NCBI RefSeq assembly: GCF_035046485.1
Contig: NC_085136.1
Span: 224,692,853-224,756,852 of the forward strand
DNA from: Aedes albopictus
Lineage: Eukaryota; Arthropoda; Insecta; Diptera; Culicidae
Direction of reading: 5' to 3'
DNA: 64,000 nt
In this document: positions 21,605 to 33,109 of the stretch, piece after piece
Layout: every line of letters begins with the position of its first letter
How positions within the stretch are numbered: position 1 is the stretch's first letter
Notes under the pieces: generated by a model
Told to the model about the DNA's origin: nothing
Databases searched by the model: none
What the model saw: only the letters and a program-made list of their open reading frames with translations
Program-made: the position numbers and the translations under genes

Positions 21605-23745
21605 TACTTTCAGTCCTGAGCACCCACGGTGGGGCAGAGGGCCGAAGTGAAAGATCTCCATCCTGGACGATTGCCAGCCATCGCCTTGACTTGTGGCCAG
21701 GTTAAATTTCTGTTGACTTAAGGTACCCCGGGGCAAGTGGGACCCAAAAAAACGCTAATTTGGTTTTGTCATGCCAAAAGTTTCAGAACACAAATTCTTT
21801 AATAATTCCAATGGACCCAAAAGACGGTGTTGGTATATTTGTACTTATTAACGTGCATTAAAACTGTTTCAAATTTTTTACATTCCATATATTGTGCATA
21901 TAATGAAAAGTGTAGCAGATCTTCATTTACTGCGTTTCACGGGGCAAGTGGGACCTATTCAGAGTTTTTGTTCAAAGGGCTTAATATAAGTTGCAACAAA
22001 TAAGGTAATATAAATCATAAATCTCTTATATGAATGACTATGTTTAGAGATTAAAATAAGAAGAGGTTTATGGTATCATGCATAAATTACGTAACGCATA
22101 ACAAATCGCTGGGGGTAATTGAATCAACTCTAGCAGCTCATGCAAAATAAATTGATTTTTTTTATACAAAAAGCGCCGTAAAGTGAAGAGACAAAAGATT
22201 TCGAAACTTGGTCTCTATATTATATAGTTAATGATTCTCACCAATAATAAATCTGGGGTTTCGAGATTTTCAGAAATATCTTCTTTCTTACATAATCTTA
22301 CGATCATTAAATAATGTTTTTTTTAATCATGAATTTTGAAAAGGCCATTTCCCTATTTTAATTTGTTATGGACGGTTCCCGAATTCTCAGAAGAATGCAT
22401 TATGCAGCATTAAGTGAAAAAATGGAAGATATTAAAAAAAAACATAAAAAATACTAGCTTTTGATTTTTTCTTTGTTTTACCCAAGGTTTTACCATTTTT
22501 AACAAGAATTTCATCATCTAAATAGAGGTAATAAAGTATAATTCAACAGTAGATTACTTAACGCGTCAATTTTTATTGACCTTCGTGCTAATTTCATCTT
22601 AGGTTGGACAAGGCGAGATGAACCCATAAAATTGTCTTTGTTTATTCTCATAGGTCCCACTTGCCCCAGATAGCCAAATGCACTGGGGCAAGTGAGAGCA
22701 GTAAACTAAAGGTAATAAATAAAAATAAAATACAGGTTTTTTGCTTGAAATCATTTGCATGAACTCCAAATACTATCCTGAAACCAAAAAAGTATTTGTA
22801 GAATAACAAATCTATTTTTAAACGACGAATGTTGTAGAGCACGTCAATCTTACCTAGTGAATTGAAAATTACATATGAACAACAATAACGTATATGGTAT
22901 CTTTATGGTTGAAACAATAACATTTTTTTGTATCCAAAGTATCCGTAGGTGTGATACCTATATTTTCCATGAAGAATGTTAGTCTTAAAAATAAAGAATA
23001 AAAAAATACTAGCTATAGGTCTCACTTGCCCCCGATTCTCACTTGCCCCGGGGTACCTTACTTACTTATTTCGTTGTTGAGGCTGCACCACCATGAGCCT
23101 CCGGGACTGCCTCTGCTGGATAATAGGGAGCGTGACAATATGGTCCACACAGGATCGTCCGGCACGGAATCTTGTCTACTGGCGTCGGAGAGTTGCGTCA
23201 ATCTTCTCCTGTATCTGGTTAAGGATTACTTTGCAGAGGACTTTGAGATCGACACACAGTAACATGATGCCCCGCATCAGCCAGGTCACCCTTTTTGGGT
23301 ACCTTTATTAAGAAGCCTTTCAACAATGCCCTTGAAAGCATTCTTCCTTGTCCCACTAAGGCGACGTGAAACATCGTAAAGTAGACGGATGTCGCCGTTG
23401 TTTGCGGCTTTCTCGTCTTCGCCGGCTAGGAAATCTGTCCACGCTCTTTTGTCCCGTCTATATGAGCGTTTCACTTCCTTCTCGAGAGCCGAATAGCGCC
23501 GACGGCGACGGGCTTCTCCAGGTGCGTAGCTCACTCAAATTGTTCTCGCAGGTGGCGATGAAGACGTTTTTGATGGCGCTCCATTGATCTTCTACGCTTC
23601 CACCTCCCGGAATATCCAGCACGATTCTCTTGCTCCTCGACTAAGGACTTTTTCACTACAGCTTCTTCCAGTCGGCGTGTGTTGAACCGTTGTCCAATTT
23701 TCTCCTCCTGTCGGTGGATCCTAGTAATGTACAGCTGAATCTCGC
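21605..23745 (-). mobile_element. LINE relic (RTE/L2-like), split by a TIR element
   Basis: From 23745 leftwards the minus strand encodes the linker before RT (basic text with RSYRRDKRAWTDFLAGEDEK and GDIRLLYDVSRRLSG), then RT finger/palm pieces in shifted frames (KVLCKVILNQIQEKIDATL, FRAGRSCVDHIVTL). The remainder is deleted, and the LINE 3' end lies at 21605-21719, terminating in an AAGTAAGTAAG tail. The 1.34-kb element at 21720-23059 interrupts it. Several stops and frameshifts are present. The clade is uncertain. Confidence 0.75.
21720..23059. mobile_element. TIR element, AAGGTACCCCGGGGCAAGTG ends
   Basis: A 1,340-bp element with 20-bp inverted ends AAGGTACCCCGGGGCAAGTG and a 4-bp direct repeat ACTT at 21716-21719 and 23060-23063. 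The motif GGGGCAAGTGGGACC recurs inside in both orientations (about 21941, 22651, 22684 and 23015). The interior is strongly AT-rich with no transposase frame. Confidence 0.85.
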
Positions 23746-24188
23746 CGATTAGGGACCGTCCATAAATGACGTAGTATTTTAGGGAGGAGGAGCAGTATGT
23801 GAAAGTGTGACGAGCCATATATTAGGTTTTGCCACGATGTATGTATGAAACACTAGCCTCAATTTTGCGATATTCAACATCTAAACAATATAGCCGTGTG
23901 GCATATCCGAATTAATTTCTTATTGTTTTGTGTAAAATTAGTTTGCGTACGCGTTCTTGACCGCCATTTTTTGCAACGTGAACGAGTATGGCCAAACCAT
24001 ATAATTATCGTTGCACAAACACATTTGTACTTATTCATATAAACATATTCGAATAAGTAATGTGTAGGGCATTTTCGATAACTACTTTTTGCTGTGTACA
24101 TTCTTTAATAACGCTGGATATCTACATCATCATGTGTGATATCCTATGTCCAAGGAAAAGGAAAGAATTTGAACTGCTTCGTCTATAC
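23746..24188. other. No gene; half of a GGGxCxGTCCAT element
   Basis: GGGACCGTCCATAAATGACGTAG at 23752-23774, written in two parts here as GGGACCGTCCAT and AAATGACGTAG, matches the end of the MITEs at 5271 and 7151. A matching right end was not found. The rest shows nothing. Confidence 0.5.
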
Positions 24189-24190
24189 AG

Positions 24191-25074
24191 ACCGTTCCAG
24201 AAATTATAAGCACAACTTTGCAATGCCGCCATTTTCAAGAACAAACTCCATTTTCACACATATCCTGCTCTAATATATTAGAGTCAAATAACGGCTATCA
24301 AAAGTTACATTTGATCCTTGGTTTGTAAGTGGCGGAACATTCCTTACAGGTACCTTAAAAACGTTTTGCACAAATTGCACTATTTTTCAAAAACCATATT
24401 TAACAATTTTTCTTCTGTAGAAAATTACAGCAGATAAAATTTTTAAAATATATATTCATGAATGTGAATATACATATGCATCAGACAATCAATAGCTTTA
24501 GTTTCAAATATAAACTTTCGGACCTGAAAACCCCATTCATATTCAAAAATTATGTTTTCCAAAAACTTATTTTTACAATAGCCGAAACAAGTCGCAAAAA
24601 TTATACTAGGGCATGTTTTAAACTACAATTAAATTTATGTATAAGTAAAAGCAATGCGTAAGCTTCATTGTGCGTAGAGTGAAATATTTCTTTGGTTGTA
24701 GGAACATGTTTGAAAAATGCAAAAAAAAAATCTATAGACTTATTGCTTAAAAAATAAAAAAAGCTGAATTTTCAGGTTTTCTCAAAATTTTGAAGTGCCC
24801 ATAAGCATGGGCAAAACGTTATTTTCAAAAAAAAAACATCAATCAAGTATCTTAAGAAACATGTTTTCACAAGTGGTTTGTGCAAAGATTTGAAAAGTAG
24901 ATTTTTTGTAATGAACATTATAAATATAAAAATTTGTTTTAATTTATAAATTCGTTACATGTATCAAAGAATATACCTACTGAAAATTAAAAAAAAAAAC
25001 AATAATATAAAAATAGTTTTTTGTTAAAAAATCATTATTTTCTCGCTATGTGTAGGAATTGCTTCTGGAACGGT
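24191..25074. mobile_element. Candidate TIR element, ACCGTTCCAGAA ends
   Basis: Inverted ends ACCGTTCCAGAA and TTCTGGAACGGT bound an AT-rich 884-bp segment. Frames are short and no transposase is recognised. The right end runs into a short TA tract, so the target duplication cannot be read. Confidence 0.55.
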
Positions 25075-25079
25075 ATATA

Positions 25080-25418
25080 TATACCCTTAAAGTTTTAACA
25101 TCCCCATGTGACTGCTTCCAGAATCTTCGGAACTATCAAAATTCAAAAATTCAAAATTCAGTAATTAACAACTTCTCTCACGAACGCTATTTCAATCGTG
25201 GCTATGGCTTTTCTCCACTTTACGTAGTAGTTCATATTCAAAACTAATAGATCTTGCAAGTTTGACTTTCTAATTCATAGGCTCAGTACCAATAATGGTT
25301 ATAGTACCAAAAATTCGCCATTGTTGAATTTCAACCTTTGACGATGCAAATCAACAAGAAAAATATTATGAACAAAGGATCTTGTTCAGAAAAGATGATT
25401 GAACTCATTCGTACTTCA
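25080..25418. other. No gene recognised
   Basis: AT-rich spacer with only short frames. Confidence 0.5.
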
Positions 25419-25423
25419 CTTTT

Positions 25424-26465
25424 TTTTTTGTCTGTATTAACGAGATTTACCCTACACAGGAAAAACTTTATAAATTAAAACGGCATGTAAATCATGCTGG
25501 ATGTGGATTTACATTAATTGAAACACAAATTTGATTTAAAATTGAGTTTAAATCAATGCACATAGTCGGAACATGAAAAAACATGGAAAACTCAACACTA
25601 TTCACAAAAATGCATGTATTTGTGTTTATTTTTCATTGTATAAAGTTACAAATGTCAACCAACGTGTAAACCCATAGAAAACGTTTGCTACAGGAAGAAA
25701 ATATGGCCGGCAAAAGGACTGCATGTCGGAAAACGGGTTCAGATTTTTGATAAAATTGTATTTCTCCGCTTCGATATTTGGATTTTTTCATCCGCTGATC
25801 TGCAGGTAAGTGTAATTTGAGTGGCTCTTGTCGAATGTGCTTAACGAACTTCATTGCTGCGATCCTAAGCTAATAAGGATCCCGTGTACATATTTATTTC
25901 CAGCAGGTCGCACTCTATTTGATTACTCCCATCCTTGTCGTCGTCCACCGCTTCAGTAGCACAAAACATTGAGATCGCAGTCAGAAACAGCATAAAATAT
26001 ACAATGAATAAAAAGAAATTGTGTTATAGTGACAAAATTACTTTTCCAGAAATAAATCAGGTGTAATGATCTTTGTCATGATTCGATTTATGTTTATTAT
26101 TTGGCACCATCGGCGAAACAAGGAAAGCATCCAAACCAAAGGAACAGTCGGAAATGGAACGAAGTCATTAAAAGCGGCGCTTGGTTTGATCTTAGTAAAA
26201 TTCAACGACGCTTAAATTTACACGTCGATTCTTTGTTTTCAACGGTTTTCAATTCGTATGAATTTAAAATACTGTGTATTATTGGGTTTATTTTCGTGCT
26301 TCAATTATGTGCATGAAAATAAACTTAATTTTACATTTTTATTTTAATTGTGTAGGCTGTGTAACTGTGTAACATCTCGGGACCCACGCTTTACTTCCCT
26401 TCCGATGGAAGAACTCACATTATGTGAGTATGTCGGGAGTGGAATTCGATCCCAGGTCCTCGGCG
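25424..26465 (-). mobile_element. tRNA-derived SINE interrupted by an AT-rich insertion
   Basis: On the minus strand the SINE body starts near 26465 (GGACCTGGGATCGAATTCC, CATACTCACATAATGTGAG, GGGAAGTAAAGCGTGGGTCC) and stops near 26386. The 3' tail of the same family (AATCTCGTTAATACAGAC plus an A-tract) is found 940 bp further on at 25424-25445. The gap is an inserted AT-rich segment. Family identity is from recognition of a common Aedes SINE. Confidence 0.6.
25446..26385. mobile_element. AT-rich insertion in the SINE
   Basis: About 940 bp with CCTACACA at the left and its complement TGTGTAGG near the right end (26353-26360), a possible short terminal inverted repeat. AATTTACA/ATTTAAA-type motifs are frequent at both ends. 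No coding frame with a recognised domain. Confidence 0.4.
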
Positions 26466-26469
26466 TGAT

Positions 26470-26815
26470 AGAACTTCACGTTGATAATTTGATGATAGAA
26501 ATAAATGACTTTCCTTAAAATTTCTTCTTTCTTACACCCTATTTGGCCATAGTGTACCAGCTTAGGCTAATCCCATAACATATGAGTAAAATATGAGAAC
26601 TAATCAGTCTTTTGAAATATCTTAACTTGAAAATGGCTTTTTCAGTCTCGACAAAATTCAAATACTGCTATTTAATTTCGTCTATTTTGTGACATATCGA
26701 CGATAATTGTTGGTCTTCTTCTTATTTTTGTTTTCTTTAGGTAGCGCGATAACTGGCACACGCACCGTACTAACAATATGTAAAATTTACATATTTTGGT
26801 AGTTAGTAGATTATA
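26470..26815. other. No gene recognised
   Basis: AT-rich spacer. The minus frame 26672-27064 shows no recognisable domain and crosses the candidate element to its right. Confidence 0.45.
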
Positions 26816-26819
26816 AAAA

Positions 26820-27408
26820 CCGTCGTTGGGGTTGGGAACGGGTAAAAAATACAAACTTCCACATTCATTGTTCAATAACTTTTGCTTCTTTGCAAGAAGA
26901 AGCCCTTTGACCAATACGATATGATCTTTGGTAATGCATGCACAAATGATGAAAACGATTTGGAGTTCGCCAATTTTCTTTAAAACTACAGGTGTGTAAA
27001 AACTAACCCTTCGAAGAGATGGCAATGAGTCAAGGGAACCGAATTTATTTCGCAATGACGACAAAGCAAGTTAATAAAAGTTCTGGTCATAGTTGATACT
27101 ACTTACCAATTATATAGCATATGATAAATTTGAGTTTGAGATTCTAAAAAGTATCAATCCACTTATAAGTGTGATTTTTCACAGAGCCTTAAAAGTGGAA
27201 TTTTAATAAGGCATTATTTTCAAGCTTTTAGGATGATTTATCAAAAACCAACAAATTACTCTAGAAATACATTTTTTTTATAGGAACTACTGGAAACTAC
27301 GAGGATGACACCATCACATCTTTGATTCGATATTCGCAACATTTGATGAGATATTTCAGATAATGGCGCAATCTCGCCCCGCTGATCTATTGACACCCCC
27401 AACGACGG
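26820..27408. mobile_element. Candidate TIR element, CCGTCGTTGGGG ends
   Basis: CCGTCGTTGGGG at 26820-26831 and its complement CCCCAACGACGG at 27397-27408 bound a 589-bp AT-rich segment. The repeat is short and no target duplication was identified, so this is a candidate only. Confidence 0.4.
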
Positions 27409-27559
27409 TAGTTAACTTTGTATCCCTTGGGCAACATCAAAGTCTAATCATATATTTGACAAATTTAATAGGTAGATAGTTTTTAAATAACTCTGAAAAC
27501 TAAAAACTTCGGTCTTGTGAAATTATGGGGGTTAAATGAGCAAAAATGATATAGTTTCA

Positions 27560-28500
27560 TCGAGATATGAGCGCATTCAAGAAATTTCTTTCTAGATACA
27601 ATATCCAGCGCACAAACAACACTCGATTTCATCAATTCCTCACCTCACCGCGATCTCCAAATGTCACTGCATTTTGCACCAACACCAAATTTGTTTCGCA
27701 AAAATTTCCTCAGCCACACCGTTTGTTAGCACCTCTACCGTCACTTGGCGGTTCATTGAGATCGGCTGTTTCTTCACGCTTCACTTGACTCGCGACCAAA
27801 GGGTGAAATTTCACTTATTTCCCACCCGCCATTGTTATCGCAATCCACGCGGAGTTGCGCGCGCACCCACCTAAATATTATGTAAATTGACAAGTACAAA
27901 AAAATCGAATTTTCACAATCAACGTCTCTGTCTCTGCGACCACGGTGTTCCGTCACACTTCCAGAGCTGCCGCCGCTATTCGATTCGGTGGTTTGCAAAT
28001 CGAACGAAATCACCTTCCAATCGCCCTAACCAATGTAGTATACCATGCCTAAGTAGGCGACGAAAACACGATCACACTTTTCCACGCCTGCTGTAATGAT
28101 GAAGTCGAACCAACACTGCTCCCTCACATGTCGTCATCAACCCTAATCTTCACGAGGGCTCGCCTGGAACCGATTACCGTAATTGAATCAGCCCTTCGCT
28201 TTCGGAACAATCCGCACTACGACGCCAATATGCACGCACGGACCAGCACGAGGTCTCCGAACGGTGAGACCTTGACAATGCGACTAAATCGGATGCACTG
28301 ACTGGCCGAGGGCCTCCCGTGACCAAAGAGTTCCGTCCTATCATGACCGACCGGATTGTTTGCGTCGGGGTGGGCTGTCTTCCACTCCATCATCGTGAGG
28401 TGGCGAGCCCGACGCCGAAAACTCAATCAACTTCTCACTCATTCACTCGTCGCACGGTGGCGTTTCGAATGGTGCGGTTCGGTAGGAGTGGTGTTGATGG
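27560..28500 (-). other. GC-richer island, possible host promoter or 5' exon
   Basis: A 0.9-kb island without transposon marks. On the minus strand there is a TCAGT initiator-like motif near 28300 with a near-match to a downstream promoter element about 28 bases later, then sequence with many stops, as in a leader. A donor-like GTGAGG follows near 27640. The evidence is weak and nothing identifies the gene. Confidence 0.2.
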
Positions 28501-28589
28501 ATGTACTTTTGTTTACATATTAGGACGACACACAATCAACAATAGTACGCCACAATATCCAGTCGTCCAAGTGTTGACGCTACCAGAAC

Positions 28590-28795
28590 TGGCTACGCTA
28601 AACAGGGGACGCTAAACAGAATTGGCACGATGTCCCTCCAACGAGACAGGAGTGATAGCGTAGGCCCAATAAGCCACCCGTAAGATCTCCATTGCGAATA
28701 ACATAGGAGAAAATACGACTCGATACAATCGGCAAAGACCCACGCGACGAAAAAATAACTACGATTGGAAACTTGGAACATGGAAGTCCCCACGG
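28590..28795 (+). mobile_element. RTE-like LINE, 5' fragment
   Basis: The plus strand matches the 5' leader of the minus-strand LINE at 4860-5040 (GGCACGATG, GAGACAGGAGTG, GGCCCAATAAGCCACCCGTAA, CGAATAACATAGGAGAAAAT, CCCACGCGACGAAAAA). It extends slightly further into the ORF (GATTGGAAACTTGGAACATGG) before giving way to the 12-bp repeat. Only about 200 bp of the element remain. Confidence 0.8.
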
Positions 28796-29150
28796 ATGTT
28801 TTACATGAATTCCTCCTGGAATTTCTCAAGAAATTCCCCCAGGGAGTCTTCCATGGATTCCTTCAGAGAATGATCCAGGAAATTTCTTCAGAAAGTCCTT
28901 CTAAAATTCCTCCATAAATTTCTAGAGGACGAACTCCAGAAATTCCTCCAGGAATTCCTTCGGAAATTCCTCCAGAAATTCCTGCAGAACATCCTCTAGG
29001 ATTTTCTGTCAGAATTCCTCCCGCGAATCCTTAAGGGAAGTCTCTCGGAACTTTTCCATAAATTCTTCTAGGAATTTCTCCAGGATTTTTTCCAGGAATT
29101 TCTTCAAGGATTCATTAGTTAATTTCTTCAAAGTTTCCTCAAGAAATCCT
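28796..29150. repeat. 12-bp periodic CTCCAGGAATTTC repeat block
   Basis: Imperfect units of TTCCTCCAGAAA/TTCCTCCAGGAA. The block begins directly at the broken edge of the LINE 5' fragment. Confidence 0.8.
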
Positions 29151-29302
29151 CCTTCCCGTAACGTGGGCAGATCGCCTAGTTATGGTGCGTTGCGGTGTAA
29201 GATCTGCCACCTTTGTACTGTCGTTATACGCACAATTGTCACATGAACCTGCGAACAGGTGCCATAGAACAATAGTCAATTGTGCATGGAACGGCTGTAT
29301 TA

Positions 29303-30576
29303 AGGACTGTTCAATTTATAAAACGGACAACTTGCTTGTTCGATATCATTTTTATTTTTCAATAAAAACATTATCAGTTTTTTGCATACCTTTCTATAGC
29401 TATTCTCAAATGTAGGAAAAATATAACAATAAGCAAAATGTTCTTTATTGTGTAACTGAAGCGGTTTTCGTAAAACATCAATAAAAACCCATTTCTCAAA
29501 ATTCGACATAACTTTCCAAATACAAAACATGCATAGTTTCATGAAGTTTTTAATGTATTGGAATCTCATACTATTCTACTAAAGGTAAAGCTCAATAGTT
29601 GGTCAGTAATAATGCACCAAGCAGACTCCAGCTTGATATAGTAAATTGCCTTGTTTACAAAGAAATTATTAAAAAGTATTTATTTAAGTCCTGTGATGCA
29701 ATAGGACAAAGGATTCGGCTGAAAATTTGTCCAGAGTAGAAGAATATTGCTTTCTGAATGACGCAGAAGAAAAAATTATTTCAATTGCATTCTTCATCAA
29801 AAATTTAATCCATAAAGATGATCATAGTAAAAAAACGCATACTTTTTGCTCCATTTATGCAGATTTTCGACTCTAGCAAATCTTGGTATTATTTATTTTC
29901 AACAAAGTTGGTCCTATGTTATTGTACACCTTATTTAATAACAATCGGATGTTAAAATTTTTATTTCCAACATAATTGTTATGTACAATTTGCATTAGGT
30001 TGCATTGTTATTTGGAAGAACCTTCAAAGAACGAAACTGTTTTGATTGCTGTGCCTGTAATGGCACATAGTAACCAAACCAGCAATGCTATTAGGAAGCA
30101 GTTTTCTGCATTCGAAAGCACATTATTCCTACTTTCGACTGGATGTATAAAAAAATTGTTTATTGAATATGTTTATGCCTTTTTTGCTTTACAATTGAAT
30201 TTTAATCAAAAAATCGAATCTCACTTGAGACTTTAATATTTCAACAACTAATTATCCAATTGAGTTTGAACTTCGCCAGAATGTTTATTACTCATGCTGC
30301 TGCAGCATGGCACATGCTTTTCTGATATTGAAAACGATATACCATATGTGAACAGTAATTTTCTATATATTTTCAATTTTCAGCAATCATAAAATTCACC
30401 TCATTTAACATCTGGCCGATTTTCTATGAAATAAAACTATTTTTATTCGATTCAAAAATCATTACTATAATGAAAGATGAGGTACTGAACAACGAAACAA
30501 GAATGGTTAAATTTGAACTACGCGTTTTCTTTTTATAGCCTTGTAAAGTTGTCCGTTTTATAAATTGAACAGTCCT
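29303..30576. mobile_element. Tc1/mariner-sized TIR element without transposase
   Basis: A 1,274-bp element with inverted ends AGGACTGTTCAATTTATAAA continuing through ACGGACAACTT (about 31 bp, one or two mismatches) and TA at 29301-29302 and 30577-30578. The length is close to that of autonomous mariners, but the longest frame (29976-30236) has no DDE-transposase signature. It may be a replaced-interior derivative. Confidence 0.85.
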
Positions 30577-30585
30577 TAGTCTAAT

Positions 30586-30905
30586 GTCGTTTTCGTTTTT
30601 GATTCAGTTCCAACCTGGGTTGGAACTGGATCAGATCACAGTTTCAACCCCAACCCTAAAGTGTCTCGAGTATACCAAAGTGGCGAATCCTGGTCGTTTT
30701 GACAGGTCTTCTGCTCGAATGGAACTATGGGGATGACATTAAATCGACTGTTCCAATTTTGACGTTTCTCCTCTTTGTTTTATCCAGGCTCGTTACCCCA
30801 ACCCGACTTCGGTTTCGCTTGTACTAAAGTTTGTTTGACGTTGTTTGTTTACACATTTTCCGCCGATCCAGTTCCAACCCAGGTTCAAAAACGAATTCGA
30901 CATAA
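30586..30905. mobile_element. MITE, GTTCCAACCTGGGTTGGAAC family, long copy
   Basis: Ends ATGTCG and CGACAT lead to TTCGTTTTTGA and its complement, then to the palindromic motif CCAACCTGGGTTGG. Left and right halves both contain CAGTTCCAACC. A shorter copy of the same family with an internal deletion is at 50622-50793. Non-coding. Confidence 0.75.
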
Positions 30906-31216
30906 GTTTGTAATAACTAGCCGATAAAGGTTTGTGTTTGAGCTACGTTAATGTAGTACTTGACGTCACCCATTATGGGATATTGGTAGTGATTCGTAAC
31001 ATTTGTAAGGTTTTATTCGTGAGTTCTAAATCGACTTCCCGAAGGCGCGAACTCTGTGTTGCCATTTTGAATTCAATTTCGGGTGCAATATTGAAAATAA
31101 AAGGTTTATTATTAGGGCAGGTTTCTTGGCTGTTGGGAAAATTAGGCTCGGTCATTTCGCTTCCACAACGGCTGGTAATCAGAAGTGTTGCGTTGGTTTA
31201 GTTCCAAATTAATTTT

Positions 31217-31495
31217 ATGTTCCGCGCGGCGCCAAGTACCGTGCGAAGAACCGGGACCCGAACAGTCATCTTAACCCCGTTCGGCCTAGTAGGAATCTTA
31301 GTACGCGAAGTTGGATCATTGGGAAAAGTGGGCCTCCGTCCAGCCGCCACTCATTCCGCAGCTCTAGCTTCGGCCATACCCGCACTGACTCAATTGCTGC
31401 GCGCCTATACTGTAGCGAAGGCGGGTGGCTCCTTTCGCAGCCAAGGTGCTCATAGCCACACCATCGTCAAGATTCACGCCATCATCAAGCCGTGA
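31217..31495 (+). CDS. Candidate small ORF, 92 codons, unrecognised
   Basis: A GC-richer open frame beginning ATG and ending TGA in otherwise AT-rich sequence, rich in Ala, Val, Leu and Gly with a hydrophobic N-terminal half (VILTPFGLVGILVREVG). A splice-donor-like CAG|GTATGT lies just after it (about 31536). I recognise no domain. It could be a small secreted-type protein, a retrocopy or chance. Confidence 0.25.
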   Translation: MFRAAPSTVRRTGTRTVILTPFGLVGILVREVGSLGKVGLRPAATHSAALASAIPALTQLLRAYTVAKAGGSFRSQGAHSHTIVKIHAIIKP

Positions 31496-31571
31496 CGAAC
31501 AACAGCATCGAGTCGACGAATAAAAAACCTGTGCAGGTATGTGATAGATTGTAGGCATGACCAATGACCAT

Positions 31572-32340
31572 TAGCGTGGTTCAAAAAATCGTTTTTGCTC
31601 CACACCGCTTATTCGATTCGTAACCAGATTCTATGCCTTCTCCCAAAATTTGAGTTCATTTGGTTGAAAATTGAGACTGCACAAGCCCTTTAAAGTTTGT
31701 ATGAGAATTACTATGGGAAAACGATGTTTTTCATTCAATCGACCGTAGTATTTTCCCAAGTGCCCTAGAGCGTTAGTTGACCCTTGGTACTTCTAGGCTA
31801 CTCTATCAGCTACAACTTTGCCGAAGACCGCATACAAATCGCATGCTTCATTAATTAGTTACCGATTTTTATCCAGAATCGAAATCTTTACTCATGATGG
31901 TTAAACTAATCGTCGGGCATCACTGCATTTTGCAGTGAAACACAGTAGCCATGATTTCGGTGTGCTATCTTTGGCGCCATATGCAGCAATGTTGCCTGCT
32001 GGTAAGCTGAAGGATCATTGCTAAAGCTTGTCCAGTTGGATACAAACCAATAACTAATTAATGAGGCATCCGATTTGAATGCGGTCTTCGGCAAAGTTGT
32101 AGCTGATAGAGTAGACTAGGAGTACCAAGGGTCAACTATCGCTCTAGGGCACTTGGGAAAATACTACGGTCGATTGAATGAAAAACATCCTTTTCCCATA
32201 GTAATTCTCATACAAACTTTGAAGGGCTTGTGCACTCTCAATTTTCAACCAAATGAGCTCAAATTTTGGGAGAAGGCATAGAATCTGGTTACAAATCGAA
32301 TAATCGGTGTGGAGCAAAAACGATTTTTTGAACCACGCTA
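31572..32340. mobile_element. hAT-like foldback MITE with 8-bp TSD
   Basis: Two arms of about 310 bp are over 90% complementary by eye, starting TAGCGTGGTTCAAAAAATCG, around a loop of about 150 bp. Exact 8-bp target duplication ATGACCAT at 31564-31571 and 32341-32348. Frames inside are arm artefacts. TSD length points to the hAT or P-like group. Confidence 0.92.
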
Positions 32341-32439
32341 ATGACCATGTTCTAGTGCTTTCGTGATTCTTTTCAAACCGTTTCAAAAGCAGTCGAGCAA
32401 ATTTGAAATTGTCCATTGGTCTCTCGCTCAGGTCTCTCG

Positions 32440-33105
32440 TATCCCAAGAGTGGCGTTTTAAGCCATCGGTTTAGTACCTAAACCTCGAGGAGATCACAGT
32501 AGACGTGGACGAGGACGGTCGCGTTTTGTTTTGCTCGTCGCAAAATTTTCCGAGTTCCCGTTTTTTGTGATTTTGCTAATGGTTTGACTGGTGCTTCGCC
32601 ACCCGGACTTCCGTCGCGAGTGAATTGTTGTTGCATCGAATGCAAGCCGCCGGAAAGCGAATTGTCCGTGTCATCAGAAAGAATTATGCATCAGCCTGAT
32701 AAAGTTTCACGTGTGGTTTCGATTTTGGTGTGATGAAGTGCGATGCGTGGGGGCCGTATGATGACGGGTGCTGAAAATGTGAATTCTTTGTGTAGTTCCG
32801 CAGATGCGCAACTAGCCGCAGTTCTGCAGATCTGAAACTAGCCGCGTCGTCCGGTGTTCGGTTTGGAAAAAATCACTCCTCCCGCGTTGTCTGTGTCGTA
32901 CATGCTCTGCCACCGGGGTCGCGCAGAAACTGGCCTCCCTTGTCCGAAGCAATTTCGGTAGTTGATGCGAAGCTGCCACCGGATATTCAAGAATAATTGT
33001 GATTGCATACAAATCTGGAGCAATATCAAATAATCATCATCAAGCCGTTGGACGTCGTTGGAGCAACAAAAATAGATCGTGACGTGAATATACATCGATA
33101 AACTT
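32440..33105 (+). other. Possible non-coding 5' exon
   Basis: A 0.65-kb stretch of balanced composition without repeats, with many stops in all frames, ending at a donor-like CTTG|GTGAGAATG near 33105. It resembles the long 5'-untranslated first exons of mosquito genes. No coding part or promoter motif clinches it. Confidence 0.25.
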
Positions 33106-33109
33106 GGTG

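Noticed and set aside
29976..30236. Transposase of the Tc1/mariner-sized element
   Set aside because: No DDE-type motifs or helix-turn-helix-like text can be recognised in the 86 codons.
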